Source: Variovorax sp. S12S4
GTDB lineage: Bacteria; Pseudomonadota; Gammaproteobacteria; Burkholderiales; Burkholderiaceae_C
Assembly: GCF_023195515.1 (NCBI RefSeq)
Contig: NZ_JALPKR020000002.1
Coordinates: forward strand, 5,856,746-5,920,745
DNA: 64,000 bases
Direction: 5' to 3'
Within the stretch, counting starts at the first letter, position 1. Every line of letters begins with the position of its first letter. Positions 56,053 to 63,655 of the stretch are shown here, piece by piece. A program made the translations under genes and the position numbers. The notes beneath the pieces are model-generated. The model saw nothing but the letters and a program-made list of their open reading frames with translations. It made no database searches and was not told where the DNA came from.

Positions 56053-57570
56053 TCAATCCTCCCGAACCAGCACATCTCCCTCAAACCGATACCGAAAATA
56101 GAACCACTTCTCAATCTCCGACTTAGTCTCGATCCGAAAAGCCGTAATCAGCCTTTCTCCATCCGTCTTCAGATAGATCGCGCCATACACCTCGACGTTG
56201 CTGCGCGCGAGCTGTTTCACATCGGCCTTCAACTGCGCAACCTTGTCTTGCGAGAGCGTGCCGGCGGCCAGCTTGTCGATGCCGGCCATCAGCGCGTCGA
56301 CGGAGCTCTTGTTCTCCATGGCGCGCGAAGAGCGCTGGAGCTCGGTCGAAAGAATGACGGGCGCGCCGCCGCGGCCGAAGCGGCCCAAGCGGCCGAGCAG
56401 GTCGGGCCTGGGGTGGATGTGGCCCTCTTCGTCTCCTGACGAAATGATGAAGGCGGCAGGGTTCACGGCATCCAGAAACGCATCGGTCACCTTTTCGGAG
56501 CCGTGGTGGCAAGACTTCATGATGTCTGACCTGAAGATGTCTCGCGCCTTGGTCACCATGTCGTCGTAGGCGGGCGTGCCTGCTTTCGGAAACTTGTTAT
56601 CTACGGTGCCGGTGTAGTGCTGCAGCAAGAATTTTTCGGCGCCTTCGTTCAAATCGCCGCCGAACAACACGCTGAACTTGCCGTACTGCAGGCGCAAGAT
56701 GACGGAGTGGCCGTTCTTGGTTTCGTTGTACGAGCCCAGCTGCCGCAGCGCGGGGGTGCTGTCTGGGCCTTCTTCAACCACGGGCGCAAGCACGCGTATG
56801 GTGTAGCCGCGGTCGTCCGACGGGGCAAAGCCGGGCATCCAGGCGGTGTCGTCTTCTATCGTCGCGTGCTGGGCCGAGAGCATGCAGATGTCCTGGATCT
56901 TCGGGTTGCTTAGCGCGGCCTTCATGACTTGCGGAAAGAGGTGGGTGGTGCCCGCGTTTCCGAAGATGGTCTTCACGGTGGCGTAGTCGGCGGCAAGGTC
57001 GCCAATGTAGGCAACCGATGCGCCGTTTTCCTTCACGGGTTTGCCGCCGAGCTTTTCCCACGTGCCGCTCACGGGCCGCTCGACAAGGCCGCTGTGATAC
57101 ACGGTGCCAAAGCCGATGCCTGGGTCGGCAAAGATGTCCTTGAAGCCCAGGTAATGGTCGCTGTCGGGGTGCGTCATTACCGCGGCGGCAAAGTCGAAGC
57201 CGCGGTAGGTCTGAAACCTGGCGGCAAGAAAGGCGCGCATGTTGCCGCCCTCTCCGGCGTCGATGACGACGATGCGTTCATCGCCGCCGGTCTCGGGCGA
57301 AATGAGCACGGCGCCGTCGCCCTGGCCCACGTCGACAAAGATGATTTCGAGCGGTCGGCGGGCGACTGTGTCTTCTTTGGGGATGTAGAGGGTGCGCCGC
57401 TTGGCGGGCGAGCGGGCGGCCCAGTCGATTTCCAGCCAGCCGTCGCCAAGATCTTTCTTGACCTTGAGGAAGTCGCCCCAGATGACTTCGCGGATCTTTT
57501 TCTTCTTGTCGTCGAAGAGGTGAACGGGGCTTCCGTCCGCGCGCAAATTGACGAATCGGTGTGCTGCCAT
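56053..57570 (-). CDS. ComEC/Rec2-like metallo-beta-lactamase-fold hydrolase with SH3-like N-terminus
   Basis: 505 residues. Residues 1-75 are a small beta-rich, SH3b-like domain (VNLRADGSPVHLFDDKKKKIREVIWGDFLKV). From about 80 the MBL domain reads IIFVDVGQGDGAVL, then THPDSDHYLGF (HxDxDH metal motif), FGGDLN and SCHHGS, the order seen in ComEC-type MBL domains. There are no membrane helices, so it is not a DNA uptake channel. It is the first gene of a reverse-strand run that goes on to the unknown protein and the GHKL/OLD/helicase remnants. A nuclease or phosphodiesterase role is an inference from the fold. Confidence 0.82.
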   Translation of the reverse strand: MAAHRFVNLRADGSPVHLFDDKKKKIREVIWGDFLKVKKDLGDGWLEIDWAARSPAKRRTLYIPKEDTVARRPLEIIFVDVGQGDGAVLISPETGGDERIVVIDAGEGGNMRAFLAARFQTYRGFDFAAAVMTHPDSDHYLGFKDIFADPGIGFGTVYHSGLVERPVSGTWEKLGGKPVKENGASVAYIGDLAADYATVKTIFGNAGTTHLFPQVMKAALSNPKIQDICMLSAQHATIEDDTAWMPGFAPSDDRGYTIRVLAPVVEEGPDSTPALRQLGSYNETKNGHSVILRLQYGKFSVLFGGDLNEGAEKFLLQHYTGTVDNKFPKAGTPAYDDMVTKARDIFRSDIMKSCHHGSEKVTDAFLDAVNPAAFIISSGDEEGHIHPRPDLLGRLGRFGRGGAPVILSTELQRSSRAMENKSSVDALMAGIDKLAAGTLSQDKVAQLKADVKQLARSNVEVYGAIYLKTDGERLITAFRIETKSEIEKWFYFRYRFEGDVLVRED

Positions 57571-57800
57571 GCGCCCGCCTCCTCTTTTTGACGAATCCCG
57601 CACTTTTAGCAGCGCGGGGGTGCAGGCGCATCACTCAAAAGCGGTATGGCAATAGGCAGGCGGCTCCGGACAATGGCGGCTGTGTTGCTGGAAGTCTGCA
57701 TTCGGACTATGGGAGTTGACCCGATCCCTGAAGACATCAACATGTAACACTATAGTTGCAGCACAATTCCGGGCAGCGAAAACTACAGCCTGAGATCGCC

Positions 57801-58627
57801 ATGACCCTGGACGAACTGTTTGCCGAAAGCCATTTGCTTCCCACGGTGCCCAAGGTGGTGTTCGACTTGATCGAGCTCTTGCGCAACGAGGACGCCTCTA
57901 TTCCCGTGGTTGCACGCAAGGTCGAGCTCGACCAGGTGCTGACGGCGCGGGTGCTGCGCATGGCCAACTCTCCGTACTTCAGCTGCGCCGCAAAATCCTC
58001 TCGATCCAAGACGCGATCCAGCTGCTGGGTTTCTCGTCGATCCGCTCGCTGGTGGTGAGCTCCGGCCTTACGGGCACGTTCCGCAAGGTCGAGGGGGTGC
58101 ATCTGCCGTCTTTCTGGTCGCACAGCCTGCGCGTGGCGGCGGTGGCGCGCTACCTTGCCGGCAAGACCCGCAGCGTGGACCAGAGCCTTGCGTTCACCGT
58201 GGGCAGCATGCACGCCATCGGCCACCTGATCATGGCCGGCGCCATGAAGGAGCAAATGGCCAAGCTCAACGCCGTGCACCCGTTCGACATGATGGGCCGG
58301 CTCGAGGTCGAACGGCAGAAGTTCGGCTTTCACTACGGCGAAGTGGGCGCCCGGCTGGCTGCCCGCTGGGAGTTTGCGCCCGAGTTCATCAGCGCCCTCT
58401 CTTGCTTTGCCAACCCGATGGAGGCCGAGCAGGTCGACCCGTTGGCCAATGTTCTGCACCTTGCCGTCTGGCGCGTTGCGCTGGAGCGCGAAGGCCTGCG
58501 CATTGGCGACTCGCAGCACGTGTGGCCGGCCCAGTCGGCGGATGCCATCGGCATTTCTGAAGACGTGATGCAAGACATGCCGGCGCCCCGCGAGCTGGCG
58601 TCCGATCTGGAATCGATGATCGCCTGA
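57801..58627 (+). CDS. HDOD domain signalling protein (frameshifted)
   Basis: About 275 residues. The N-terminal part (ESHLLPTVPKVVFDLIELLRNEDASIPVVARKVELDQVLTARVLRMANSPYF) is an HDOD hallmark. One base is missing at about 57979-57985, after which it reads RRKILSIQDAIQLLGFSSIRSLVVSSGLTGTF and continues to the C-terminus. HDOD proteins are noncatalytic relatives of HD phosphohydrolases that serve in signalling. ATG 57801 is used. The 230-bp gap upstream of it holds no visible gene. Confidence 0.87.
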
Positions 58628-58761
58628 TCGTCGTTTGACCGTGCGTTGAGGGTGGCGCCTGCCGCCCCGTTTTGCCTGGCTTCGGCCAGCGCCTCCTTCT
58701 CTCCCCTTCCCCTGATCGAGCCTTGAACGGTGCCGCACGACGATGCGGCAGGCACAGTCGT

Positions 58762-58799
58762 TTGACTTTTTTAGATATATCGAAAATAATTTCGACATA
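58762..58799 (+). promoter_or_regulatory. Promoter with PadR-type operator before the YqjI-like gene
   Basis: TTGACT (58762-58767), a 17-bp spacer and AATAAT (58785-58790) make a good sigma-70 promoter. A 24-bp near-perfect palindrome TATATCGAAA-ATAA-TTTCGACATA (58776-58799) covers the -10 box. This is where a PadR/YqjI-type repressor would bind to block its own operon. Confidence 0.78.
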
Positions 58800-58817
58800 C
58801 TTCGAGAGGACATCGAT

Positions 58818-59387
58818 ATGCGACACCCCCACTTCGGCCACCACCATCACCACCACTGCCACACGCCCCGTGGCGAGCACGAAGACGGCCTTTCGGGTGG
58901 CCGTGGCGGGCGCGGCGGCGGGCGGGTGTTCGGCCATGGCGGCCTGCGTTTTGTGCTGCTGCGGCTCATTGCCGACAAGCCGGCCCACGGCTACGAACTC
59001 ATCAAGGCCATTGAAGACCGCCTGGGCGGCAGCTATGCGCCGAGCCCCGGCGTGGTGTACCCCCACGCTCACGCTGCTCGAAGAAATGGGCTACCTGAGC
59101 GTGGAAACTGCCGACACCGGCGGGCGCAAGCGCTACAGCATCACGGCCAGCGGCCAGGAGTTTCTGGCCGCCAACAGCGACACGGCCGACGCGATGATGG
59201 CCCGCATGAACGGCGGCGTAGACGGTGCCGGCCCGCGCGGCGGGCGCCCGCCGCAGGTGACGCGCGCTATTGAGAACCTGAAGCTCGCCATGCGCATGCG
59301 CCTTTCGGGCCCGCCCTCACAGAACAACAAGCCCACGATTTCGCCGCGGTGCTCGACAGCGCCGCCCAGCAACTGGAACGCATCTAG
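58818..59387 (+). CDS. YqjI-like PadR-family metal-responsive repressor (two frameshifts)
   Basis: About 189 residues. The N-terminus MRHPHFGHHHHHHCHTPRGEHE is histidine-rich, like E. coli YqjI, which binds iron or nickel through such a region. The PadR winged helix follows (HGGLRFVLLRLIADKPAHGYELIKAIEDRLGG, SPGVVYPTLTLLEEMGYLSVE). A C was gained in the C5 run 59060-59064, and a second change near 59310-59316 returns to the first frame, giving LTEQQAHDFAAVLDSAAQQLERI and a stop at 59387. The paired shifts point to sequence error. It directly precedes the ferric reductase gene. Confidence 0.86.
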
Positions 59388-59402
59388 AAAGCTTTTTCTG
59401 AA

Positions 59403-60250
59403 ATGACCGACTTCTCGACCGACACATCTCCCGCTTCTTCTTCCCGGCCCGACCGCACGCCGCGCCGCGTGCGGCACGAGCTTCGTTTTCGGCAGCTCAC
59501 GGTAAAAACGGTGCAGCGCGTCACGCCGCACCTGATCCGCGTCACGCTCACCGGCGATGACCTTGCGGGCTTTACGAGCCTGGGCTTCGACGACCACGCG
59601 AAGATCTTTTTCCCGATGCCGCAACCGGCAAGCTCACGCTGCCTACCGTGGGGCCTGACGGCCCGGTGTGGCCCGCAAGCGGCCGGCCGACCATGCGCGA
59701 CTACACGCCGCGCCGGTATGACGCACAGGCCAACACGCTGGAGCTCGACTTTGCGCTGCACGAAGCCGGCCCGGCCACCCAATGGGCCGAACGGGCCAAG
59801 CCGGGCGACATGCTCGGCGTGGGCGGGCCGCGCGGCTCGTTCATCGTGCCGACCGATTTCGACTGGCACTTGCTCATCGGCGACGACACCGCCCTGCCCG
59901 CGATCGCACGGCGCCTGGCCGAGTTGCCGGCCGGTGCGCGCGTGGTGGTGCTGGCCGAGGTAGACAGCGAGGCGGACCAGGTGCCGTTCGAAACGCAGGC
60001 CGAGCTCACGCTGCAATGGGTGCACCGCAAGGGCGCTGAACCGGGGCTGAGCCCGGTGCTGCTCGATGCACTCAAGGCAATGAAGCTGCCGGCCGGCGAC
60101 TTTCACGCCTGGGTGGGGTGCGAGTCGGCCATTGCGAAGGCCCTGCGCGCGCACCTGGTGGGCGAGCGCGGCGCCAATCCGAAGTGGGTTCGCGCGTCAG
60201 GCTACTGGCGCCGCGGTGCCGTGGCTACGCACGACACGCACGACGAGTAA
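59403..60250 (+). CDS. Siderophore-interacting protein, YqjH-like ferric-chelate reductase (frameshifted)
   Basis: About 282 residues of the SIP/ViuB FAD-binding family. The first part (RVRHELRFRQLTVKTVQRVTPHLIRVTLTGDDLAGF) leads to a one-base deletion near 59610-59615. The second part has the flavin motif RDYTPRRYDAQANTLELDFALHEAGPA, the NAD(P)H region LLIGDDTALPAIARRLAELP and the ending WVRASGYWRRG. It reduces ferric siderophore complexes in the cytoplasm. With the YqjI-like gene it forms the yqjI-yqjH pair, so expression should respond to iron or nickel status. Confidence 0.87.
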
Positions 60251-60266
60251 GCGCCTTGGTTTTGCT

Positions 60267-60378
60267 CCTTCCCTTCCGGGGAAGGTTGGGATGGGGGCAC
60301 GTGGCATATCAAGCGTTCGCTGCCTCGATACGCCGCCTGCCCCCACTCCCTGCCCTCCCCGGAAGGGGAGGGAGAAAG
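60267..60378. repeat. Dispersed palindromic repeat, copy 2
   Basis: About 112 bp between the yqjH-like gene and corA. It begins CCTTCCCTTCCGGGGAAGG and ends CCCTCCCCGGAAGGGGAGGG, with GGTTGGGATGGGGGC and TGCCCCCACTCCC inside. It is the reverse-complement relative of the 27716-27814 repeat. It lies between convergent genes and could serve both as terminator. Confidence 0.8.
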
Positions 60379-60382
60379 AAAT

Positions 60383-61360
60383 TCAGAGCCAGCCGGCGCG
60401 CCTGAAGCGGTAGTAAAGATAGCTGCAGGTGCCGCCCATCAGCACCAGCGCGGCCGCATAGCCGTAGCGAAGTTTCAGCTCTGGCATGTGCTCGAAGTTC
60501 ATGCCCCAGATGCCGGCAAACGCGGTGCACACCGCAAAAATGCTGGCCCAGGCGGCAAGCCGCTTGGTCACTTCGCTCTCTTCGATGGTGACCATCGACA
60601 GGTTCACCGAAATGGCCGTACCAATGGTGTCGCGCATCGCGTCTATGGAGCCGTTGATGCGCACCAGGTGGTCGGCCACGTCGCGAAAGTATTCCTGCGA
60701 ACTCACGCAGATCTGCGGCACGCGTCCGCCGTGCAGCTTGCCGGCCGCCTCGGTCAGCGGAGCCACCGCGCGCTTGAGGATCATGCTGCGCCGCTTCAGG
60801 TCATAAAGCTGCTTGATCTTGTCGCGCGCCGCGCCGCCCTGGGTAAAGATCTGCTGCTCGATGGATTCAAGCTCCACCTCGAGCGCGTCGATCACCGGAA
60901 AGTAGCGGTCGACCACCGCATCCATCAGCGCATAGAGCACAAAGCCCGCGCCGTTGCGGAGCAAGTCGGGCTCGCGCTCGCAGCGCTCGCGCACGCCCAG
61001 AAAGCCCTGCTGGCTGCGGTTGCGCACTGAAAGCACGTAGTTCTTGCCGACGAACACGTCGACCTCTCCCACGTTCACGCAATGAGCGCCTTCGGTAGAG
61101 GGCTCGACGAGGTGCATCACCACGAAGAGCGAGTCGCCGTACTCCTCGACCTTGGGGCGCTGGTGGCCGTGATGGGCGTCTTCGACCGCCAGCGGATGCA
61201 GGTTGAACTCGTCCTTCATCTGCGCCAGCTCTTCCGGCGTGGCGTCGCTCAGCGCCACCCACACAAAGCAGCCGGGGCGGGTGATGTATTCGCTGATGTC
61301 CTCGACCGGGATGTCGGCGAGCTTGGCGCCGTTTTCGTAGGCCACGCAGTTGATCAGCAT
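60383..61360 (-). CDS. corA: CorA-family magnesium/cobalt transporter
   Basis: 325 residues: a long cytoplasmic N-terminal domain, two C-terminal membrane helices and the hallmark GMN triad in AGIWGMNFEHMPEL near residue 291. LRNGAGFVLYALMDAVVDRYFPVIDALEVELESIEQQIF is typical of CorA. It moves Mg2+, and possibly Co2+ or Ni2+. The reading ends in YYRFRRAGWL. ATG 61360 is chosen over an upstream frame that carries only basic shadow sequence. Confidence 0.92.
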   Translation of the reverse strand: MLINCVAYENGAKLADIPVEDISEYITRPGCFVWVALSDATPEELAQMKDEFNLHPLAVEDAHHGHQRPKVEEYGDSLFVVMHLVEPSTEGAHCVNVGEVDVFVGKNYVLSVRNRSQQGFLGVRERCEREPDLLRNGAGFVLYALMDAVVDRYFPVIDALEVELESIEQQIFTQGGAARDKIKQLYDLKRRSMILKRAVAPLTEAAGKLHGGRVPQICVSSQEYFRDVADHLVRINGSIDAMRDTIGTAISVNLSMVTIEESEVTKRLAAWASIFAVCTAFAGIWGMNFEHMPELKLRYGYAAALVLMGGTCSYLYYRFRRAGWL

Positions 61361-61394
61361 CGGTACTCGTCCATGGTCAATCTTTGAATCGGAG

Positions 61395-62018
61395 TCAGGC
61401 CGCCGCGGCCGGATTCGAAGCGGCCGCCAGCGCCGCGGTGGCGGCCAGCGAAGCTTCGATGGCCTGCGTCTCGCTCTTGAGCAGCGCCAGGCCTTTCTCG
61501 GCCAACGCAGAGTGGCTTGCAACGTCGGCCCACAGGCTGGCTGCGGCTTCGGCGCAGGTCAACGATGTGAAGCGGATGCGGCCCTTTGCCAGTTCCGTGA
61601 AGCGCTTCTCGCGCAGGGGGTCGGCCCGGTCCCAGGCGCCGCCGATGAGCACTCGCCTGCCGCGCTTGACGCGGGGTTCCAGCTCGGCAAAGAACGGCAG
61701 CTTGGCGGACACCCAGCCCAGCATTCCGGAGTTCAACGCGGTGTCGAACGCCGTTGGGGCGGTGTGGGCCTTCGCAAAGCTGCGCAATGTGCCGAGCGTG
61801 TAGAGCAGCGGGTCTTTCGGCCCGGCTGCACCGCCTTCCACCGGCCTGATGACGGGCGGGCTGTTGCCTGCGCGCCCGTCGGGCCGCTTCGATTTGCGCA
61901 AGTCGGCAAGCTGGGCAGGCGACATGCAGAGGTACAACGCGGCAAACTCTGCGGGCAAGGTGGCGGTGTCGGGCAGCGCGTCCGCTTCAGGGCCTTTGAA
62001 TTCATCCGGGTGAGCCAT
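61395..62018 (-). CDS. Unknown protein, Ala-rich C-terminus
   Basis: 207 residues from ATG 62018 (a GTG at 62036 would add six). The body reads LPAEFAALYLCMSPAQLADLRKSKRPDG and GPKDPLLYTLGTLRSFAKAHTAPTAFDTALN, which could be a helix-turn-helix DNA-binding unit like excisionase or AlpA-type proteins, and a C-terminal stretch rich in alanine. No family was recognised with confidence. It lies 35 bp from corA on the same strand and next to the mutS-like fragment. Confidence 0.6.
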   Translation of the reverse strand: MAHPDEFKGPEADALPDTATLPAEFAALYLCMSPAQLADLRKSKRPDGRAGNSPPVIRPVEGGAAGPKDPLLYTLGTLRSFAKAHTAPTAFDTALNSGMLGWVSAKLPFFAELEPRVKRGRRVLIGGAWDRADPLREKRFTELAKGRIRFTSLTCAEAAASLWADVASHSALAEKGLALLKSETQAIEASLAATAALAAASNPAAAA

Positions 62019-62143
62019 GGGCGCCTTGTTCTTCACGCGGGGTTTGCGTCGGCGGATTTTAGAGCGGCGGGTGCGCGCCGGCCGGCCGCAACCGCCGCAA
62101 TGTGCACCGGCTTGCCGCTCGCTCGTCCCCGATAATCGCCCGA

Positions 62144-62224
62144 GTGAAAACGACGACTGCCCAACCCTCCCTCGACCAGCGACTCTCAGGCCACACGCCC
62201 ATGATGGCGGGGCGTTTGCTCTAG
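62144..62224 (+). pseudogene. mutS: Truncated 5' end of a mutS-like gene
   Basis: GTG 62144 opens a 26-codon frame whose first 22 codons read SLDQRLSGHTPMMA at the end, matching the N-terminus of MutS (which continues QYLxLKA). After GCG 62209 the frame goes GRLL and stops, so the match breaks off inside a conserved motif. No further MutS sequence follows in the remaining 1.8 kb. The unknown genes downstream could be an insertion within mutS, or the result of a deletion. The seven-residue motif is short, so this remains a strong suspicion rather than proof. Confidence 0.6.
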
Positions 62225-62295
62225 GGGAAACCGAGAGGTCGGGCGAAAAGCAACGCTAGAAGTTACGCCGAATTGCATCGGCCAAATGCGAGCGA

Positions 62296-62577
62296 TCAGC
62301 CGAGTTTCGGCAGTCCAAAACCGAAGCCGAAGACAGGTCCGCTCTTCTTCGTTTTGACGTGCTCGGGCTCTTCCTCGCGCGGTCCCACGTCGAGGTCGTC
62401 GATCATCTTCTGCAGCTCAAGCAGGCCGGCGGCCATGGCGGCTTTGTAGGTGCCCATCGACCTCGATTGCTGCTTGAGCACGTGCCAGTCCTCGCCGTAC
62501 TGTTCGATCAGACGCCAGCGGTAGGCGCCCTCTTCTTCCTCGACGACGGTGACGGCGATTCTGCGGAGGTCAGGCAT
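62296..62577 (-). CDS. Small unknown protein, paralogue of the 63113-63358 product
   Basis: 93 residues from ATG 62577. The sequence MPDLRRIAVTVVEEEEGAYRWRLIEQ and later TYKAAMAAGLLELQKMI resembles the product at 63113-63358 (MTHLRRIALHVDEPDPGHFYW, AFQAGTAALLG): same opening LRRIA, an acidic patch, a Y/F-x-W and a C-terminal Ala-rich helix. The ending FGFGFGLPKLG is unusual. No known domain. The two lie on opposite strands in the patch that follows the mutS-like break. Confidence 0.65.
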   Translation of the reverse strand: MPDLRRIAVTVVEEEEGAYRWRLIEQYGEDWHVLKQQSRSMGTYKAAMAAGLLELQKMIDDLDVGPREEEPEHVKTKKSGPVFGFGFGLPKLG

Positions 62578-62934
62578 GGCCGCATGCTCCGGCAGCTTTC
62601 GACGGATCGGTGTCGGACAGGCGCGAAAGCTCTGCGCCGCTGCCAGCAAAAAATGCCCGGCGCACAGCCGGGCGGAATCGTCGTGTCGCAACATCAACGG
62701 CCCCAGCAATGAACGAAAACCCCTGGGGCACCGACACCCTAAAAGGCGAAACAGGTCCCACGTGTCAGACGCGGCCGGCTTCTTCGATCATCGCCCTTGG
62801 CGAGCCGATGGCCAGCGCGACGTAGGAGAGCCACTGTCAGGAAGAAACGGCAACTGGTTACGGCCCCAGTGCTTCGACGGGGCGATTGTGCGTACAGCGC
62901 GCCCCGTTTGGCGCTGCGCCATCAGGAGCAAAAC
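62578..62934. other. 357-bp stretch without a confident gene
   Basis: An ATG at 62709 opens 38 codons (to 62825) with no ribosome site and no recognisable motif. Other frames give only short readings. The end of the stretch carries AGGAG before the DUF3606 gene. It may include decayed coding sequence, but nothing can be supported. Confidence 0.5.
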
Positions 62935-63116
62935 ATGGCTGACGACCCGAAAAGACCGGACTGGATCGCAAACTCATCTCCCTCGACGAGCCGCACGAGG
63001 TTCGTTCATGGACCGATAGCCTCGGCTGCACGGAAGATCAACTTCGATTCGCCGTGCAGACGGTCGGCAACTCTGCAGATGCCGTGCGGAAGTACCTCGC
63101 CGAGAGGCCAAAGTGA
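62935..63116 (+). CDS. DUF3606 protein (frameshifted)
   Basis: About 60 residues. ATG 62935 follows AGGAG and reads MADDPKRPDW. From about 62963 the frame shifts by one base and then gives RKLISLDEPHEVRSWTDSLG, CTEDQLRFAVQTVGNSADAV and RKYLAERPK with TGA at 63114-63116. That is the DUF3606 pattern (H-E-V-R-x-W-T, G-x-x-A-x-x-V-R-x-Y-L). The function is unknown. Its stop overlaps the GTG start of the next gene. Confidence 0.75.
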
Positions 63117-63358
63117 CCCACCTCCGACGAATCGCCCTCCACGTCGACGAACCCGACCCCGGCCACTTTTATTGGGTGCTCATGGAGGAAGGCGACGACG
63201 CCAGCCAATGGTTAGAACTTGAATCGGCTGATGAGCCCACCGAGATGTGGATCGACGCGTTCCAGGCCGGCACGGCAGCACTGCTGGGCTATGTGCCAGA
63301 CGAACGCATCGGCCCGCGGACTGCAGACGACGACGAAGATGCGAGCCCAGTGGGTTGA
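63113..63358 (+). CDS. Small unknown acidic protein, paralogue of the 62296-62577 product
   Basis: 81 residues from GTG 63113, overlapping the DUF3606 stop (GTGA). MTHLRRIALHVDEPDPGHFYWVLMEEGDDASQWLELESADEPTEMWIDAFQAGTAALLGY is the recognisable part. It is very acidic toward the end. It resembles the product encoded at 62296-62577. No known domain. It is co-transcribed with the following gene, which starts 2 bp after its stop. Confidence 0.65.
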   Translation: MTHLRRIALHVDEPDPGHFYWVLMEEGDDASQWLELESADEPTEMWIDAFQAGTAALLGYVPDERIGPRTADDDEDASPVG

Positions 63359-63360
63359 CC

Positions 63361-63642
63361 ATGTGGAAGCCGGACAACCCCATCGTCATCGCCGGCGACG
63401 TCCTGACGGACCAAGAAGCGTGGTGGCTCGAATTTTCGAGAGAGTTTCAGGAGCTGTGCGAAGGGATGGTCGACCATGAATGGCTCGCTGGATTTGCCGC
63501 GACCCTCTACCCATTGAACAGCGATCGCCCGCCGCGCGAGTCGGCTCTCGTGGCGTTCGCGACGCTGAGCTATGAGTTTCCGGAAACGGAAGCGGAGCCA
63601 TCCGAGGGGCCGGCACTGGACCCCAAGACCGGCTTGCACTGA
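63361..63642 (+). CDS. Small unknown protein
   Basis: 93 residues from ATG 63361, 2 bp after the previous stop. MWKPDNPIVIAGDVLTDQEAWWLEFSREFQELCEGMVDHEWLAGFAATLYP is tryptophan-rich and acidic and ends in PALDPKTGLH. No domain recognised. Coupling to the preceding gene makes a joint role likely. Confidence 0.6.
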   Translation: MWKPDNPIVIAGDVLTDQEAWWLEFSREFQELCEGMVDHEWLAGFAATLYPLNSDRPPRESALVAFATLSYEFPETEAEPSEGPALDPKTGLH

Positions 63643-63655
63643 TCCGACCGGCTGC

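Noticed and set aside
62709..62825. 38-codon ORF as a small gene
   Set aside because: No ribosome site, no motif, and it lies in a stretch that may hold decayed sequence.
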